A stretch of 64,000 nt of DNA from the NCBI RefSeq assembly GCF_000169155.1, contig NZ_AAWL01000002.1, forward strand, positions 1 through 64,000, given 5' to 3'. The stretch comes from Thermosinus carboxydivorans Nor1. GTDB lineage: Bacteria > Bacillota > Negativicutes > Sporomusales > Thermosinaceae. Below, in pieces: positions 1 to 8,479 of this stretch. The position numbers and the translations under genes are program-made. Below the pieces are notes generated by a model. It was given only the letters and a program-made list of their open reading frames with translations, searched no databases and was not told the origin of the DNA. The number at the start of each line of letters is the position of its first letter. Position 1 is the first letter of the stretch.

Positions 1-7
1 CCCCTGA

Positions 8-32
8 CCCCCTCCCGTTGACCGGGAGGGGG
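8..32. terminator. Perfect GC-rich hairpin, probable terminator
   Basis: A 10-bp perfect inverted repeat (8-17 with 23-32) encloses a 5-base loop. No gene is seen beside it inside the window, so it probably ends a transcript that starts to the left of position 1. The T-run after it is weak. Confidence 0.5.
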
Positions 33-90
33 AATAAAATGCGACAAAACGATTACAGTTATATGCTACAGTTATGCTACAGTAGGATAC

Positions 91-123
91 AAAAAGGCCT
101 GCGGGGATAACCTCGCAGGCCTT
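91..123 (-). terminator. Rho-independent terminator of tRNA-Val
   Basis: A 13-bp stem (94-106 with 111-123, one G-U pair) has a 4-base loop. On the minus strand it is followed by a short T-run. It lies directly downstream of the tRNA-Val gene. Confidence 0.75.
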
Positions 124-131
124 GATTTTCC

Positions 132-206
132 TGGTGGGGCATACTGGTTTCGAACCAGTGGCCTCTTGAATGTGAGTCAAGCGCTCTCCCACTGAGCTAA
201 TGCCCC
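132..206 (-). tRNA. tRNA-Val (anticodon CAC)
   Basis: On the minus strand the sequence folds as a full cloverleaf: 7-bp acceptor GGGGCAT/ATGCCCC, D arm GCTC/GAGC, anticodon stem CTTGA/TCAAG with loop CTCACAT giving anticodon CAC, T arm ACTGG/CCAGT with TTCGAAA loop. The 3' CCA is encoded. It reads GTG codons. A terminator follows at once. Confidence 0.96.
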
Positions 207-314
207 ATAACGGGAAATATTATACCACAATATTTACCGTTCTACCACAAACTAAGTTAAGCAAAATTGACGTTTTTTTGCCGTTAACAGCGTTCTGTCG
301 CAATTATCTGGCTA

Positions 315-355
315 AAAAGCCGGCTTACAAACGTTTAGCATTTAAGCCGGCTTTT
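315..355. terminator. Terminator after the ECF transporter operon
   Basis: A 13-bp inverted repeat (315-327 with 343-355) has A-runs and T-runs at its outer ends, so it can work in both directions. It sits just past the stop of the minus-strand ecfT gene. Confidence 0.7.
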
Positions 356-360
356 GTTGT

Positions 361-1041
361 TCACAGTCCCAGTGCCCGCGCTGCCACAATACCTGCGGTC
401 ACCGCCAGCATACCGGCAATCACGCCATAGTCTTTTCCGGCAAGCGCAATGTTGGCGGAAAAAGTACGCGTGCGACCGCCGAAGCCACGCAGCGCCAGGC
501 TCATAGCCATGGTCTCGGAACGGTGGATCGCCCGCAGCACGAGCGGCTGGACAACGGCAATATAGTTCAATAGCCGCCGCAGCGGGTTGCCCCGGGGCGA
601 GTAGCCCCGACAGGCCTGCGCCTCCTGCACAGCCTTGCTCTCAGCGATAAAGTCGGGAATAAAGCGCAGCGCCGCCGTAAACATAAAGGCATATTCATAA
701 GGAATACGGCACTGGCTGACCAGAGCGGCGGTAAGATCCTGGATACGGGTGGTTGTGAGGAGAATAACGAAAACCAGTGTCATAGCTACCATGCGCAAAC
801 CGGTAACGGCCGCCAGAGTAGCGCCGCTGCCAAGCAAGTACTGCAGGCCGGCCAGCAGCGCGCCAAACAGGCAAATGCTCCCTACGGCCTTAAGGGCGCT
901 ACTGCTGACGCGGGCCAGACCAATAACTGCCAATTGCGCTCCGGCAAGCAGTGCCAGGGCGACCGGCGACTGGAGCAGCATGGCCCAAACCGACACGGCG
1001 ATTGTCAGAATTAGTTTAGTGAGCGGGGCCAGTTTTTGCAT
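361..1041 (-). CDS. ecfT: ECF transporter transmembrane subunit EcfT
   Basis: This is the integral membrane coupling subunit of an energy-coupling-factor importer. It links the two ATPases to the substrate-binding S component. The roughly 226-residue product has several hydrophobic segments in its first half. A cytoplasmic arginine/glycine-rich stretch near residues 150-170 (ACRGYSPRGNPLRR) and the later ALRGFGGR segment correspond to the coupling helices that contact the ATPases. A longer reading frame runs up to 1113, but the GAGGTG Shine-Dalgarno sits 6 bases before the ATG at 1041, so that start is preferred. It then overlaps the end of the upstream ATPase gene by 26 bases, the usual arrangement for coupled translation. 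It is the last gene of the T-box-controlled operon that starts near 3286. Confidence 0.85.
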   Translation of the reverse strand: MQKLAPLTKLILTIAVSVWAMLLQSPVALALLAGAQLAVIGLARVSSSALKAVGSICLFGALLAGLQYLLGSGATLAAVTGLRMVAMTLVFVILLTTTRIQDLTAALVSQCRIPYEYAFMFTAALRFIPDFIAESKAVQEAQACRGYSPRGNPLRRLLNYIAVVQPLVLRAIHRSETMAMSLALRGFGGRTRTFSANIALAGKDYGVIAGMLAVTAGIVAARALGL

Positions 1042-1858
1042 GTCCGTCACCTCGGGCATACTCAAGTAGATTGGTGCAAAGTTCATCGACGGTAACAACC
1101 GTTTTCCCGCCAAAAACTGCTATTTCCCGGGAAATAGCGGCAGCCGTCGGCTGACGCAAGCCCCATTTCCCGACAGGGTACCGGCCGGAAAAAAGCTCGG
1201 TTACGGCCCCATCGAATACTTTGCGGCCATCGGCAATTACTACCGTTCGTTCGACATAACGGGCTAAAATTTCCATGTCATGCGTAATCAGCAAAATGGC
1301 TAGCCCCTGTCGGCATAATTCCGTCAGCAGCTTAAGCAGCGCTTCGCGTTCCACCGCGTCCTGGCCGCTGGTCGGCTCATCGAGAATGAGCATGCGCGGC
1401 TTGAGGGCCAATGCCGAAGCAATGGCCACCCGCTGCTTTTGTCCTTTCGTCAGGATAGCCGGGTAAGCATTGGCCAAATCGCTAATGCCCGTCAGGGCGA
1501 GTGCCTCTGCCACACGCGCCTTAATTTCCGCCGGCGCCAGCCCCAGCTGCTCCGGCCCGAAGGCCACTTCCTGGGCGACCGTCTCCCGGAAAATTTGGCG
1601 GTCCGGATTTTGGAACACGTAACCGATATGACGGGCCATATCGGCCGGCGTCGCTTTGCGGGTATCCTGGCCATCAACCAGGATGGCGCCGCTATCCGGC
1701 GCAAGTAACGACATAATCAAGCGGGTAAGCGTTGTCTTGCCGCTACCGTTGCGGCCGGCAATGGCCACAAACTCGCCAGCGCCGACGATAAGCGACACAT
1801 CATGGAGAACCGATCGCCCACGGCGGTAAGCAAAAGAAACATTTCGGACTTCAAGCAC
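1016..1858 (-). CDS. ecfA: ECF transporter ATP-binding subunit (second EcfA)
   Basis: This ATPase powers substrate uptake by the ECF importer. The 280-residue protein has a Walker A motif GRNGSGKTT near residue 36, a Q-loop (VFQNPDRQIF) near 84, the ABC signature variant LTKGQKQR near 138, Walker B RMLILDEPT near 158, and an H-loop (LLITHD) near 193. The signature begins LTKGQ rather than LSGGQ, a common variation in one half of asymmetric ECF ATPase pairs. A C-terminal extension of about 60 residues follows the nucleotide-binding domain. It overlaps the ecfT start and follows the other ATPase gene by an 8-base overlap, so the two are translationally coupled. Confidence 0.9.
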   Translation of the reverse strand: MLEVRNVSFAYRRGRSVLHDVSLIVGAGEFVAIAGRNGSGKTTLTRLIMSLLAPDSGAILVDGQDTRKATPADMARHIGYVFQNPDRQIFRETVAQEVAFGPEQLGLAPAEIKARVAEALALTGISDLANAYPAILTKGQKQRVAIASALALKPRMLILDEPTSGQDAVEREALLKLLTELCRQGLAILLITHDMEILARYVERTVVIADGRKVFDGAVTELFSGRYPVGKWGLRQPTAAAISREIAVFGGKTVVTVDELCTNLLEYARGDGHAKTGPAH

Positions 1859-2722
1859 TTTTCGCCGCCCCCTGCCGGCAGGCGCTCAGCCATGCCTTAA
1901 TTTCTTGCGCCGCCTCCGCCTCACTGCGCCAGTTGCCAAAAGACATGCCGGTTTCCGCTTCCAGCTTCAGCTTTAGTTGCCACAGTGGCGGCACCCCTTC
2001 CTGGTAGACCTGGCGCCGCCCCATATAGTAAAGCACATCGCTTGGCGGCCCGCTCGCGATTATCTTGCCGCCAGTCATAAGCACAAAATCACTGGCATAT
2101 GGCAGCACCCGGCTCAAGTCATGTTCGACACAATAATCGTAATGCCCTGTTCGACATTAAGGCGGCCGAGAAGCCGGTATAGCTCCTCAGCCCCCTGCGG
2201 GTCGAGAGCCGACGCCGGTTCGTCAAGGACCAGAATGTCAGGCTCGGCGGCCAGTACACTGGCGATAACCAGCCGCTGTTTTTGGCCGCCCGACAGAGAA
2301 GCTACCTCTCGGTCTTCAAAGCCGCTTAAACCTACCAGCGCCAGGGCGTCAGCCACCCGGCGGGCCGTCTCCTTTTCATCAATTCCCCGGTTTTCCAAAC
2401 TAAAGGCCACTTCTTCGAAGACAGTCATCGTTACCAGTTGGCTTTCATAGTCTTCCAGCACCGTTCCTACCTGCCGCGCCAGGTTATACATCGTACTGTC
2501 CGTCGTTTTGCCGCCGTTTACCCGTACCGTACCGGCCAGGGCGCCCCCAAAATAGTGGGGAACGGCGCCGCAGACGGCCAGACACAGTGTCGTTTTGCCG
2601 GCGCCGCTTGGGCCGGTAATAACGGTGAAGGCCCCGCGCGGCACGGTCAGGTCAATATGGTCGAGCACCTTGTCCGTACCCGGGTAGGCGTAGGAAAAGG
2701 CTTCGAAGACAACGGCAGACAT
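1851..2722 (-). CDS. ecfA: ECF transporter ATP-binding subunit (first EcfA), frameshifted
   Basis: This is the partner ATPase of the ECF importer, but it is split between two reading frames. The first part (2722 to 2114) holds Walker A GPSGAGKTT, the signature LSGGQKQRLV and Walker B DILVLDEPAS. It then runs into the sequence IIVSNMT and stops, exactly where the H-loop should be. The other frame continues from 2117 with SRVLPYASDF and a normal ABC C-terminus of about 88 residues. Dropping one GT from the GTGTCGAAC stretch near 2125 restores IIVEHDLSRVL, a proper H-loop. The break is therefore a 2-base insertion (GT duplication) or a sequence error. If real, the ATPase would lack its switch histidine and the importer would be crippled. 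The partner genes are intact, which favours sequence error. Confidence 0.8.
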
Positions 2723-3286
2723 TTATTGGCCTCCTTTGGCGGCAAACAGTTTTTGCGCCGGGAAATACAGCAGCTGAGTGATGATGGTGTTAACAGCGGC
2801 AACGGCCAGCACGACCGGCACCATGGCGTACAGGTACACCGTCATGGGTAGCGACAAAACGAGTTTCAAAATCGTAATAAAGGTAAACCCGCTGCCGAGC
2901 GTGCTGATGAGGGCGCATACGGCCGGCCGGAAATTAAAACGGCCTACAGTAAAATTCACTGCACTATTGACGATAGCGGCACAGATCAAGGCGCCGACCA
3001 GTTCACTCGCTAAGTTGCCGTAAGGAAACGCGGACTTGGAAGTAGGAATGTTGACTGCACCGGCGACCAGGCCGATGCCGGCGGCCTGCCCCAACGAAGG
3101 TCGCGTAAGATTTATGGCGATACAGTACATGGCGATGGTCCAGTTGGGCGTCACCCCGCCTACGTTAGGAGTAACCAGGTGAAGAATCGCACCGATCGCC
3201 AAAAGCAGGGCCGTTACCGCCACCCAGCGAAATTGCCCCCCTTGCGCCTTTTCGAACCGAACCATTTCCTGCTGTTTGTGTTCCAT
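2723..3286 (-). CDS. ECF transporter S component, possibly for tryptophan
   Basis: This small membrane protein of about 187 residues should be the substrate-binding (S) subunit of the ECF importer encoded by the three genes that follow. About five hydrophobic helices are visible, with a conserved-looking loop TPNVGGVTPNW and a polar SKSAFPYGN segment. The length and the PNVGGVTPN loop recall the TrpP-like tryptophan S components, but I cannot confirm the substrate from sequence alone. The ATG at 3286 is chosen because an AAGGAGGAATAAGC Shine-Dalgarno precedes it; the longer frame starting at 3388 runs into the leader. A T-box leader lies directly upstream, so expression probably answers to charging of one tRNA species, which supports an amino-acid substrate. 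Confidence 0.7.
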   Translation of the reverse strand: MEHKQQEMVRFEKAQGGQFRWVAVTALLLAIGAILHLVTPNVGGVTPNWTIAMYCIAINLTRPSLGQAAGIGLVAGAVNIPTSKSAFPYGNLASELVGALICAAIVNSAVNFTVGRFNFRPAVCALISTLGSGFTFITILKLVLSLPMTVYLYAMVPVVLAVAAVNTIITQLLYFPAQKLFAAKGGQ

Positions 3287-3411
3287 GCTTATTCCTCCTT
3301 TACATTTTCTTCGTTGCTCCTGCTCATCGCCACCCGGCCAAGCCTGGCCGTCATGCACGGCCGCCGGAGACGCTGGCAGCAGCGCCAAAGGCGGACAAGC
3401 AGAGCAGAAAA

Positions 3412-3700
3412 TATAAACCCCTCATCCCGAAGTAAGGGACGAGGGGTTAACTCGCGGTGCCACCCTAATTGGCTGCCAAGCAGCCCAGCTCACTAGGTAC
3501 GGGAAACAATATCCGATACCCGCTCCCTGATAACGGCGGGAGTCTCCGGCAGCGCCTACCCCGCTTGCGCGGCTCGGACTGCATCTCCCAGGCCCATTCC
3601 ACATGCCGAGTAGTGCCAAACTCCCACTGCCATTGGCTCGCTGTAACCCTCTTTTCATGTGTACTCTTCCTGGTCATCGATCTTTATCAGCGTACCGTTT
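3412..3700 (-). promoter_or_regulatory. T-box leader controlling the ECF transporter operon
   Basis: The minus strand contains the T-box signature AGGGTGGCACCGCGAG at 3466-3451, followed by a terminator stem whose arms are 3416-3428 and 3435-3447. Upstream is a long stem-I region with the AGAGTA motif of the specifier loop (around 3665) and its opposite GAA strand (around 3597-3599). Uncharged tRNA would bind the T-box bulge and block the terminator. The specifier codon is ambiguous: TGG (Trp, 3594-3596) if it directly follows GAA, or GGG (Gly) if one base is skipped as in glyQS leaders. The S component downstream looks TrpP-like, so I favour Trp. Confidence 0.85.
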
Positions 3701-3820
3701 AAGCAGAGTATAACAACTCGGGCAGGCAGTTGTCAATCCCCTAACCGATAAAAAATTTTGCCGGATACTTCGCCCATTTTCCGGCGACAATAAAACAAAG
3801 CTTGACCAGGAGGGATTTTC

Positions 3821-4270
3821 GTGGACGGAATTGTCTGCGCCAACTGCCACACCTGGATGACGCTCGATACTCCTGCTTGTCCTAATTGCGGCGCGACCAT
3901 CAACCTCGACGGCGAACACAAAAATGTCATTGACCGCATCCAGCCCAACTGTCTTATCCACCGCTATGAAGGTTCGGACATGCTTGAACCGGCGGTGCTG
4001 CTCAAAGAAGGAAAAAGTAATGTGAAAGTGGCTACCCGGCTGCTGGAATATGCTAAGCCGGTAACCGTACCTAAGCACAAAGTATATGCCTTTGACCAAA
4101 GCATCTATAACGCCATTCAAGCGCTGCGCAACGAACGGACAGCCACCATCCGGCGCTTCGATCAGCTAATCCAGTCTCACTGGCAGCACCTTAAGCCCTA
4201 TCAGGCAGAGGCAAAAAGGCCAAGGGAAAGTAAAAGCGCCCCCGGTTATCCGGAAGGCACTTTGCCATAA
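3821..4270 (+). CDS. Zinc-ribbon protein of unknown function
   Basis: I do not recognise the family. The 149-residue product starts with a treble/zinc-ribbon pair, CxxC (CANC, residues 6-9) and CxxC (CPNC, residues 20-23), which should bind one Zn ion. The middle is basic and mixed, with a YAFDQSIYNAIQALRNERTAT helix-like stretch. The C-terminus is Pro/Lys rich and likely disordered. The start is GTG at 3821 behind an AGGAGGG ribosome site. It is a single gene, divergent from the T-box leader and convergent with the aminotransferase gene, so context gives no clue to function. Confidence 0.7.
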   Translation: MDGIVCANCHTWMTLDTPACPNCGATINLDGEHKNVIDRIQPNCLIHRYEGSDMLEPAVLLKEGKSNVKVATRLLEYAKPVTVPKHKVYAFDQSIYNAIQALRNERTATIRRFDQLIQSHWQHLKPYQAEAKRPRESKSAPGYPEGTLP

Positions 4271-4279
4271 AATTAATAG

Positions 4280-5464
4280 CTACTCGCCACAACAGCAGCA
4301 CGCACAGCCCTGCGCGGCGCGGACGCTGTCCCACTCTTGCCAAGCCGCCCCGACCGCGGCGCCGGGCGTGACCTGGACGCCAAGGGCGGTCAACGCCCGC
4401 TCAATGGCGGTAAGAGTAATCGCGATTTCATCCATGCCGATAATCCCCATATGACCGACGCGGAAGGCTTTTCCTTTCAGAGGCCCAAGGGCGCCGGCAA
4501 TAAACACGCCGTTCTCCTCCACTTTGGCGCGGAAGGCGGCATCGTCCACGTTAGGCGGGTACTTGACAACGCTGAGCGTCGGCGCAAGCGCTTCTTTCTC
4601 CGTCACCGTTTCCAGGCCAAGTGCGGCCAGGCCAGCGCGGAAACTGCGGCCGATGCGCTCATGCCGGGCATACCGGGCCTCGAGACCTTCGGCCAAAATA
4701 AGCTTGACCGCCTCATTGAGGGCCACGATATGGTTAACCGGCGGTGTGGAAATGTACAGCGATGGATTTTCCATTATCGGCATCCAGTTCTTCCAGTCGG
4801 TGTAATAGCCGGGCACGGTACCCAGTTCGTCGCGACGGGCGGCAGCTTTTTCGTTAAAGGCGATCATGGTTAAACCAGGTGGCGTACCGAAGGCTTTCTG
4901 GCAGGTGGTGACGATAACGTCAATACCGTAATCTTTCATCGGTTCGGGTACGCCCGCGCTGGCGCACACACCGTCAAGAATGTAGAGGACATCATATTTT
5001 TTCGCCAGTTCGCCTACTTCTTTGGCCTGCGCCAGCACGCCCGTGGAAGTATCCACATGGGTGAGGGTCATGGCAGCGTAGCGCTTGCTGGCCAGGGCCT
5101 TTTCAATTTCCGCAAGCGGCACGCGGCTGCCAGGCGGACAGCTCAGCACGTCGGCGTTAATGCCAAGCACTTTGGCAATGGCGGCAAACCGGTCACCAAA
5201 GGCGCCGTGGGACACGACCAAGAGGTCCTGGCCGGCCTTAACGGTGTTAATAAGCGTCATTTCCATTGCCAGGGTTCCTGAACCGCCAATGACAACCATG
5301 TGGTCAGCCTGGAAAATCGTCTTCAGGCCACTAAGGCACTCGCGGTATATTTCAACAAAACCGCTGTAGTTGTGTCCGTAAGTTTGCACGGCCATAGCCT
5401 GGCGGACCGGTTCGGCCACCGGCGTCGGACCAGGAATCATGACAAGGGGCGCTTTCTTGGTCAT
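4280..5464 (-). CDS. Class V PLP aminotransferase (alanine-glyoxylate/serine-pyruvate type)
   Basis: This cytoplasmic PLP enzyme belongs to the family that includes serine-pyruvate and alanine-glyoxylate transaminases and some serine-glyoxylate enzymes. The N-terminal MIPGPTPV motif, the LDGVCA Asp (about D164, which pairs with the PLP ring nitrogen) and TTCQKAFGTPPG with the Schiff-base lysine (K190) are all visible. Length 394 is normal. The C-terminus is unusual: the last residues read CACCCCGE, giving five cysteines within six residues, absent from the usual fold and possibly a metal-binding or redox tail. The gene stands alone, with an ATG at 5464 and a palindrome TTGTATACAA about 90 bases upstream. 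The exact substrate cannot be told from sequence. Confidence 0.88.
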   Translation of the reverse strand: MTKKAPLVMIPGPTPVAEPVRQAMAVQTYGHNYSGFVEIYRECLSGLKTIFQADHMVVIGGSGTLAMEMTLINTVKAGQDLLVVSHGAFGDRFAAIAKVLGINADVLSCPPGSRVPLAEIEKALASKRYAAMTLTHVDTSTGVLAQAKEVGELAKKYDVLYILDGVCASAGVPEPMKDYGIDVIVTTCQKAFGTPPGLTMIAFNEKAAARRDELGTVPGYYTDWKNWMPIMENPSLYISTPPVNHIVALNEAVKLILAEGLEARYARHERIGRSFRAGLAALGLETVTEKEALAPTLSVVKYPPNVDDAAFRAKVEENGVFIAGALGPLKGKAFRVGHMGIIGMDEIAITLTAIERALTALGVQVTPGAAVGAAWQEWDSVRAAQGCACCCCGE

Positions 5465-5744
5465 ATGATCACTCCTTTATTTTATAAAGTTGGCTGATAT
5501 TTACTTCTTTTAATTATTTAAATACGTTAATTGGGCAAAAATTCCTTTTATTGTATACAAAATTTTTATTTATTAGCCATTAATCCATCGCTATGGCGCC
5601 GCCGGGCGCCTCTTCCACAGTATCTCCATCTTGTAAATATTATACTTGCGCCCCGCCTGCTGCACCGCTAGGACTCATTTATTAAAGCAACGAATGATTG
5701 GGCGGTCCTGTCATATAATTAAATGATTGCAGGGGAGGGGTACT
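5465..5744. promoter_or_regulatory. Divergent intergenic region with TTGTATACAA palindrome
   Basis: This 280-base AT-rich stretch separates the divergent aminotransferase and carboxypeptidase genes. A perfect 10-base palindrome TTGTATACAA is at 5551-5560, of the size bound by GntR-type regulators. No regulator gene is next to it. A small GC-rich inverted repeat (GGCGCCGCCGGGCGCC) is at 5596-5611. No coding frame is seen. Confidence 0.35.
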
Positions 5745-6899
5745 ATGCGCTTAATTTTCAAAGTGCTTGCAGCCCTGACTGTCTTGGTCCTGCTGCTGGT
5801 GGCGGCAGCACAGGCGGCTGTCCCGAAACTTAACTGCCGGGCCGCCGTGCTCATGGACGCTAAGACCGGCCAGGTGCTGTATGATAAAGACATGCATAAA
5901 CGCAGCGCGCCGGCCAGCACGACAAAAATCCTTACCGCCATCATCGCCATTGAGAGCGGCCGTCTGGATGAGGTGGTGCGCGTCAGCCCCCGCGCCGCCG
6001 GTACCGGCGGCTCGTCTATGAACCTTTACGCCGGCCAGACGCTGACCCTACGCGAACTGGTCACCGGCCTGATGCTGCGTTCCGGCAACGATGCCGCCGT
6101 AGCCATCGCCGAGCATTTGGCCGGCTCGGTGGAAGCCTTTGCCGCGGTAATGAATAAACGGGCCCAGGAAATCGGCGCCGTGAACAGTCATTTCGTCAAC
6201 CCCCATGGCCTTACCGCGCCAGGGCATTTTTCCACCGCCTTTGACCTGGCCTGGTTGGCCCGCTACGCCCTCACCAATCCGGTTTTTGGCCAAATTGTCA
6301 GTACGAAAGAAACGACTATCGAATGGCTGGACCGCAGCGGCCGCGAACGGGACCGCAATTTGCGCAACACCAACAAGCTGCTCTGGATGCTGGAGGAGGC
6401 TGACGGCGTCAAAACCGGCACCACCAGCGAGGCCGGGCCTTGTCTGGTCGCCAGCGCTACCCGCGGCAATCAGCGGCTTATTGCCGTAGTTCTTCACGAC
6501 CACGCCCGGTGGTACAACTCCATGATGCTCCTCAAGCACGGCTTTGACAATTATGATCTCTACGATTACGCCGACGAAGGGGCCGTGCTGGCCGCCATTC
6601 CAGTGGAAAACGGCCAGCACGGCATGGTGGACGCCGTCGTTGCCACCCCGGCCGCGCTGGTGGTTGAAGCCGCCGCCTACCCGCATGTGACCGTCAAAGT
6701 TGACCTGCCGGAAAAAATTAAAGCCCCGGTATATCAGGGGCAAAAAATCGGGGAAATTATCTTTTATGTTCATGACAAAGCGGTAAAAACGGTGGACGTT
6801 ATCGCCGACAAAGATATTGCCGAGCGCACGCCGGCCACCGTCTTTTTTGACCAGCTGCTCCGCCTGTTTAGGCTGCTGGCCAATTGGGGCGTGCTATAG
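5745..6899 (+). CDS. D-alanyl-D-alanine carboxypeptidase (DacF/PBP5 family)
   Basis: This exported serine peptidase trims the terminal D-Ala of peptidoglycan pentapeptides; in sporeformers such enzymes adjust vegetative or spore-cortex cross-linking. An N-terminal hydrophobic stretch (residues 5-25) ending in AAQAA is a signal peptide. The three active-site motifs are in order: STTK (S58-K61), SGN (S113-N115) and KTGT (from K224). A PBP5-type C-terminal beta domain follows residue 270, and the last 15 residues (FFDQLLRLFRLLANWG) are amphipathic, as expected for the membrane anchor. The ATG at 5745 is used because GGGGAGGGG precedes it. The end overlaps the convergent cheR gene by 6 bases. Confidence 0.93.
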   Translation: MRLIFKVLAALTVLVLLLVAAAQAAVPKLNCRAAVLMDAKTGQVLYDKDMHKRSAPASTTKILTAIIAIESGRLDEVVRVSPRAAGTGGSSMNLYAGQTLTLRELVTGLMLRSGNDAAVAIAEHLAGSVEAFAAVMNKRAQEIGAVNSHFVNPHGLTAPGHFSTAFDLAWLARYALTNPVFGQIVSTKETTIEWLDRSGRERDRNLRNTNKLLWMLEEADGVKTGTTSEAGPCLVASATRGNQRLIAVVLHDHARWYNSMMLLKHGFDNYDLYDYADEGAVLAAIPVENGQHGMVDAVVATPAALVVEAAAYPHVTVKVDLPEKIKAPVYQGQKIGEIIFYVHDKAVKTVDVIADKDIAERTPATVFFDQLLRLFRLLANWGVL

Positions 6900-7679
6900 C
6901 GGTTTGCGGTAGAAAAACGGCAGGTAACTGGCGAAACCAATGTCACGGAAATTCAAAATTGCTTCGGTGCCGCCGACAAACAGTACGCCCCCCGGCTTAA
7001 GCGCGGCGAAGAAGCGGCGGTACAAGGCGTCCTTGGCTTCCTCGGTAAAGTAAATAACGACATTGCGGCAGACAATGAGGTCAAAACCGCTCTCAAAGCG
7101 GTCGAGCAGCAGATTATGGCGCTGAAACTCCACCCGGCTGCGGATGTTGTCACTGATCTCATAAAGACCGCCCGCTAGAGGCTTAAAGTATTTCTGCAGG
7201 CGGGCCGGCGAAACGTTCTTCAGCTCATTCGCCGCATACTGCCCTTTTTTGGCCTTGGCCAGCATCTCCACGTCCAGATCGGTGGCCAAAATGCGGTGCC
7301 GCGTGTTTGGCGTCAGGTCGGCAAGGATTATTGCCAGCGAATAAGGTTCCGCCCCGGTCGAACAGCCGGCGCTCCACACGGATAGCCGCGCCGATTTGGC
7401 CAGCAAATCAGGCAGCACCTTGGTCTCCAGTTCGACGAACTTTTCCGGCGTGCGAAAAAACTCAGTGACGTTAATGGTAAGAAAGTCGATAAATTCCTTA
7501 TACAGCCCGGGATTGCGGTCAATAAGGGCATAAAAATCCAGATAGGTATTGACGCCGTGACGGGTCATGAAATTGGTGATCCGCCGCTGCATTTGCGTGG
7601 GCTTGTAATCGTTGAGATTGATGCCGGATTTGGCAAAAAACTTTTGCTTAAACTGCTCCCAGTCACGTTCACTCGGCAC
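6894..7679 (-). CDS. cheR: CheR-type chemotaxis protein methyltransferase
   Basis: CheR uses S-adenosylmethionine to methylate glutamates on chemoreceptors. The 261-residue protein has the N-terminal helical CheR domain (QMQRRITNFMTRHG, residues 29-42), the SAM-binding site VWSAGCSTGAEPYS (about 97-110) and the motif FDLIVCRNVVIYF (about 200). The GTG at 7679 is the likely start because AGGAGG lies about 10 bases upstream. It follows motB on the same strand with a 26-base gap, so the two are probably cotranscribed, about 45 kb from the main che cluster. The last residues overlap the convergent carboxypeptidase gene. Confidence 0.93.
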   Translation of the reverse strand: MPSERDWEQFKQKFFAKSGINLNDYKPTQMQRRITNFMTRHGVNTYLDFYALIDRNPGLYKEFIDFLTINVTEFFRTPEKFVELETKVLPDLLAKSARLSVWSAGCSTGAEPYSLAIILADLTPNTRHRILATDLDVEMLAKAKKGQYAANELKNVSPARLQKYFKPLAGGLYEISDNIRSRVEFQRHNLLLDRFESGFDLIVCRNVVIYFTEEAKDALYRRFFAALKPGGVLFVGGTEAILNFRDIGFASYLPFFYRKPL

Positions 7680-7705
7680 AGATTAAACCTCCTGAAAAAC
7701 TGAAC

Positions 7706-8479
7706 TTACTGCTGGCGCGGCGCCGGCAGCGGCGCGTCGACTTCACCGCCGGCCAAGCTACTACGGAGAATGACAATATCGACCCGGCGGTTTTTCGCCC
7801 GGTTGGCCTCGGATGTATTTGGATACAGCGGCCGGTACTCGCCGTAGCCAAGAGAAGACAGCCGCCGCGGCTCAAGGCCGTGCTTGTCGATAAAATAGCG
7901 GGTAACGGCAATCGACCGCGCCGCCGAAAGCTCCCAGTTGGAAGGAAATTGGGCGGTGTTAATCGGCAAGTTATCGGCGTGTCCTTCGACCCGGATATAG
8001 TTATCGGTCTGTTTGAGCGCATCCGCCACGGCATCGAGTAGCGGCAGAGCGTCCGGCCGCAGCTCGGCCCGACCCAAATCGAAGAGAATGCTGTCAAGGA
8101 AGCGGATGGTAAGACCCCGCTCACTGACGGTAAAACCCACCCCCTGGGGATCTTTGACCCGCTGCTGTATCTGGCTGATAATTTCCCGAAACGTCTCCAG
8201 ATCTTTTTCCGTCCCCTCAGGATTGACAACCTGATTGAACGGCCGGTTGCCGGAATATTCGAAGATAAGGTTGGTGCCCGCGCCCTCGGTGCGCAGCGCC
8301 GCAGCCAGCGACGCCTTAAGCGCGTTGAATTTCTTCTGGTCGGCCGAACTCATTGCATACATAACGACAAAAAAGACCATCAGCAAAGTAATTAAGTCGG
8401 CGTAGGTCAACAGCCACCGCATCATGCCCGTGGCGTCATGGCCGCCGCCTCCGCTGCCTGCTCCCCGTTTTCTGGCCAT
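7706..8479 (-). CDS. motB: MotB-family flagellar stator / OmpA-like protein
   Basis: The protein should be the peptidoglycan-anchored half of a flagellar stator. A single N-terminal membrane helix contains the key aspartate (TYADLITLLMVFF, D28) that carries the motive ion. The C-terminal half is an OmpA-type peptidoglycan-binding domain with the VEGHADNLPINT motif, NWELSAARS, and the AKNRRVDIVI end. Length 257 is usual. The first 15 residues are Gly-rich. No motA lies next to it; upstream is only repeat DNA, so its MotA partner must come from elsewhere. A second motB is at 53.6 kb. Cotranscription with cheR seems likely. Confidence 0.9.
   Translation of the reverse strand: MARKRGAGSGGGGHDATGMMRWLLTYADLITLLMVFFVVMYAMSSADQKKFNALKASLAAALRTEGAGTNLIFEYSGNRPFNQVVNPEGTEKDLETFREIISQIQQRVKDPQGVGFTVSERGLTIRFLDSILFDLGRAELRPDALPLLDAVADALKQTDNYIRVEGHADNLPINTAQFPSNWELSAARSIAVTRYFIDKHGLEPRRLSSLGYGEYRPLYPNTSEANRAKNRRVDIVILRSSLAGGEVDAPLPAPRQQ

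Noticed and set aside
3422-3677. Short frames inside the T-box leader
   Set aside because: The region is a structured leader RNA; the frames have no start signals and overlap the T-box.
6048-6773. 241-codon frame opposite the carboxypeptidase gene
   Set aside because: It is antisense to a well-supported DacF-type gene; composition (Gly, His, Val rich) is typical of a shadow frame in GC-rich DNA.
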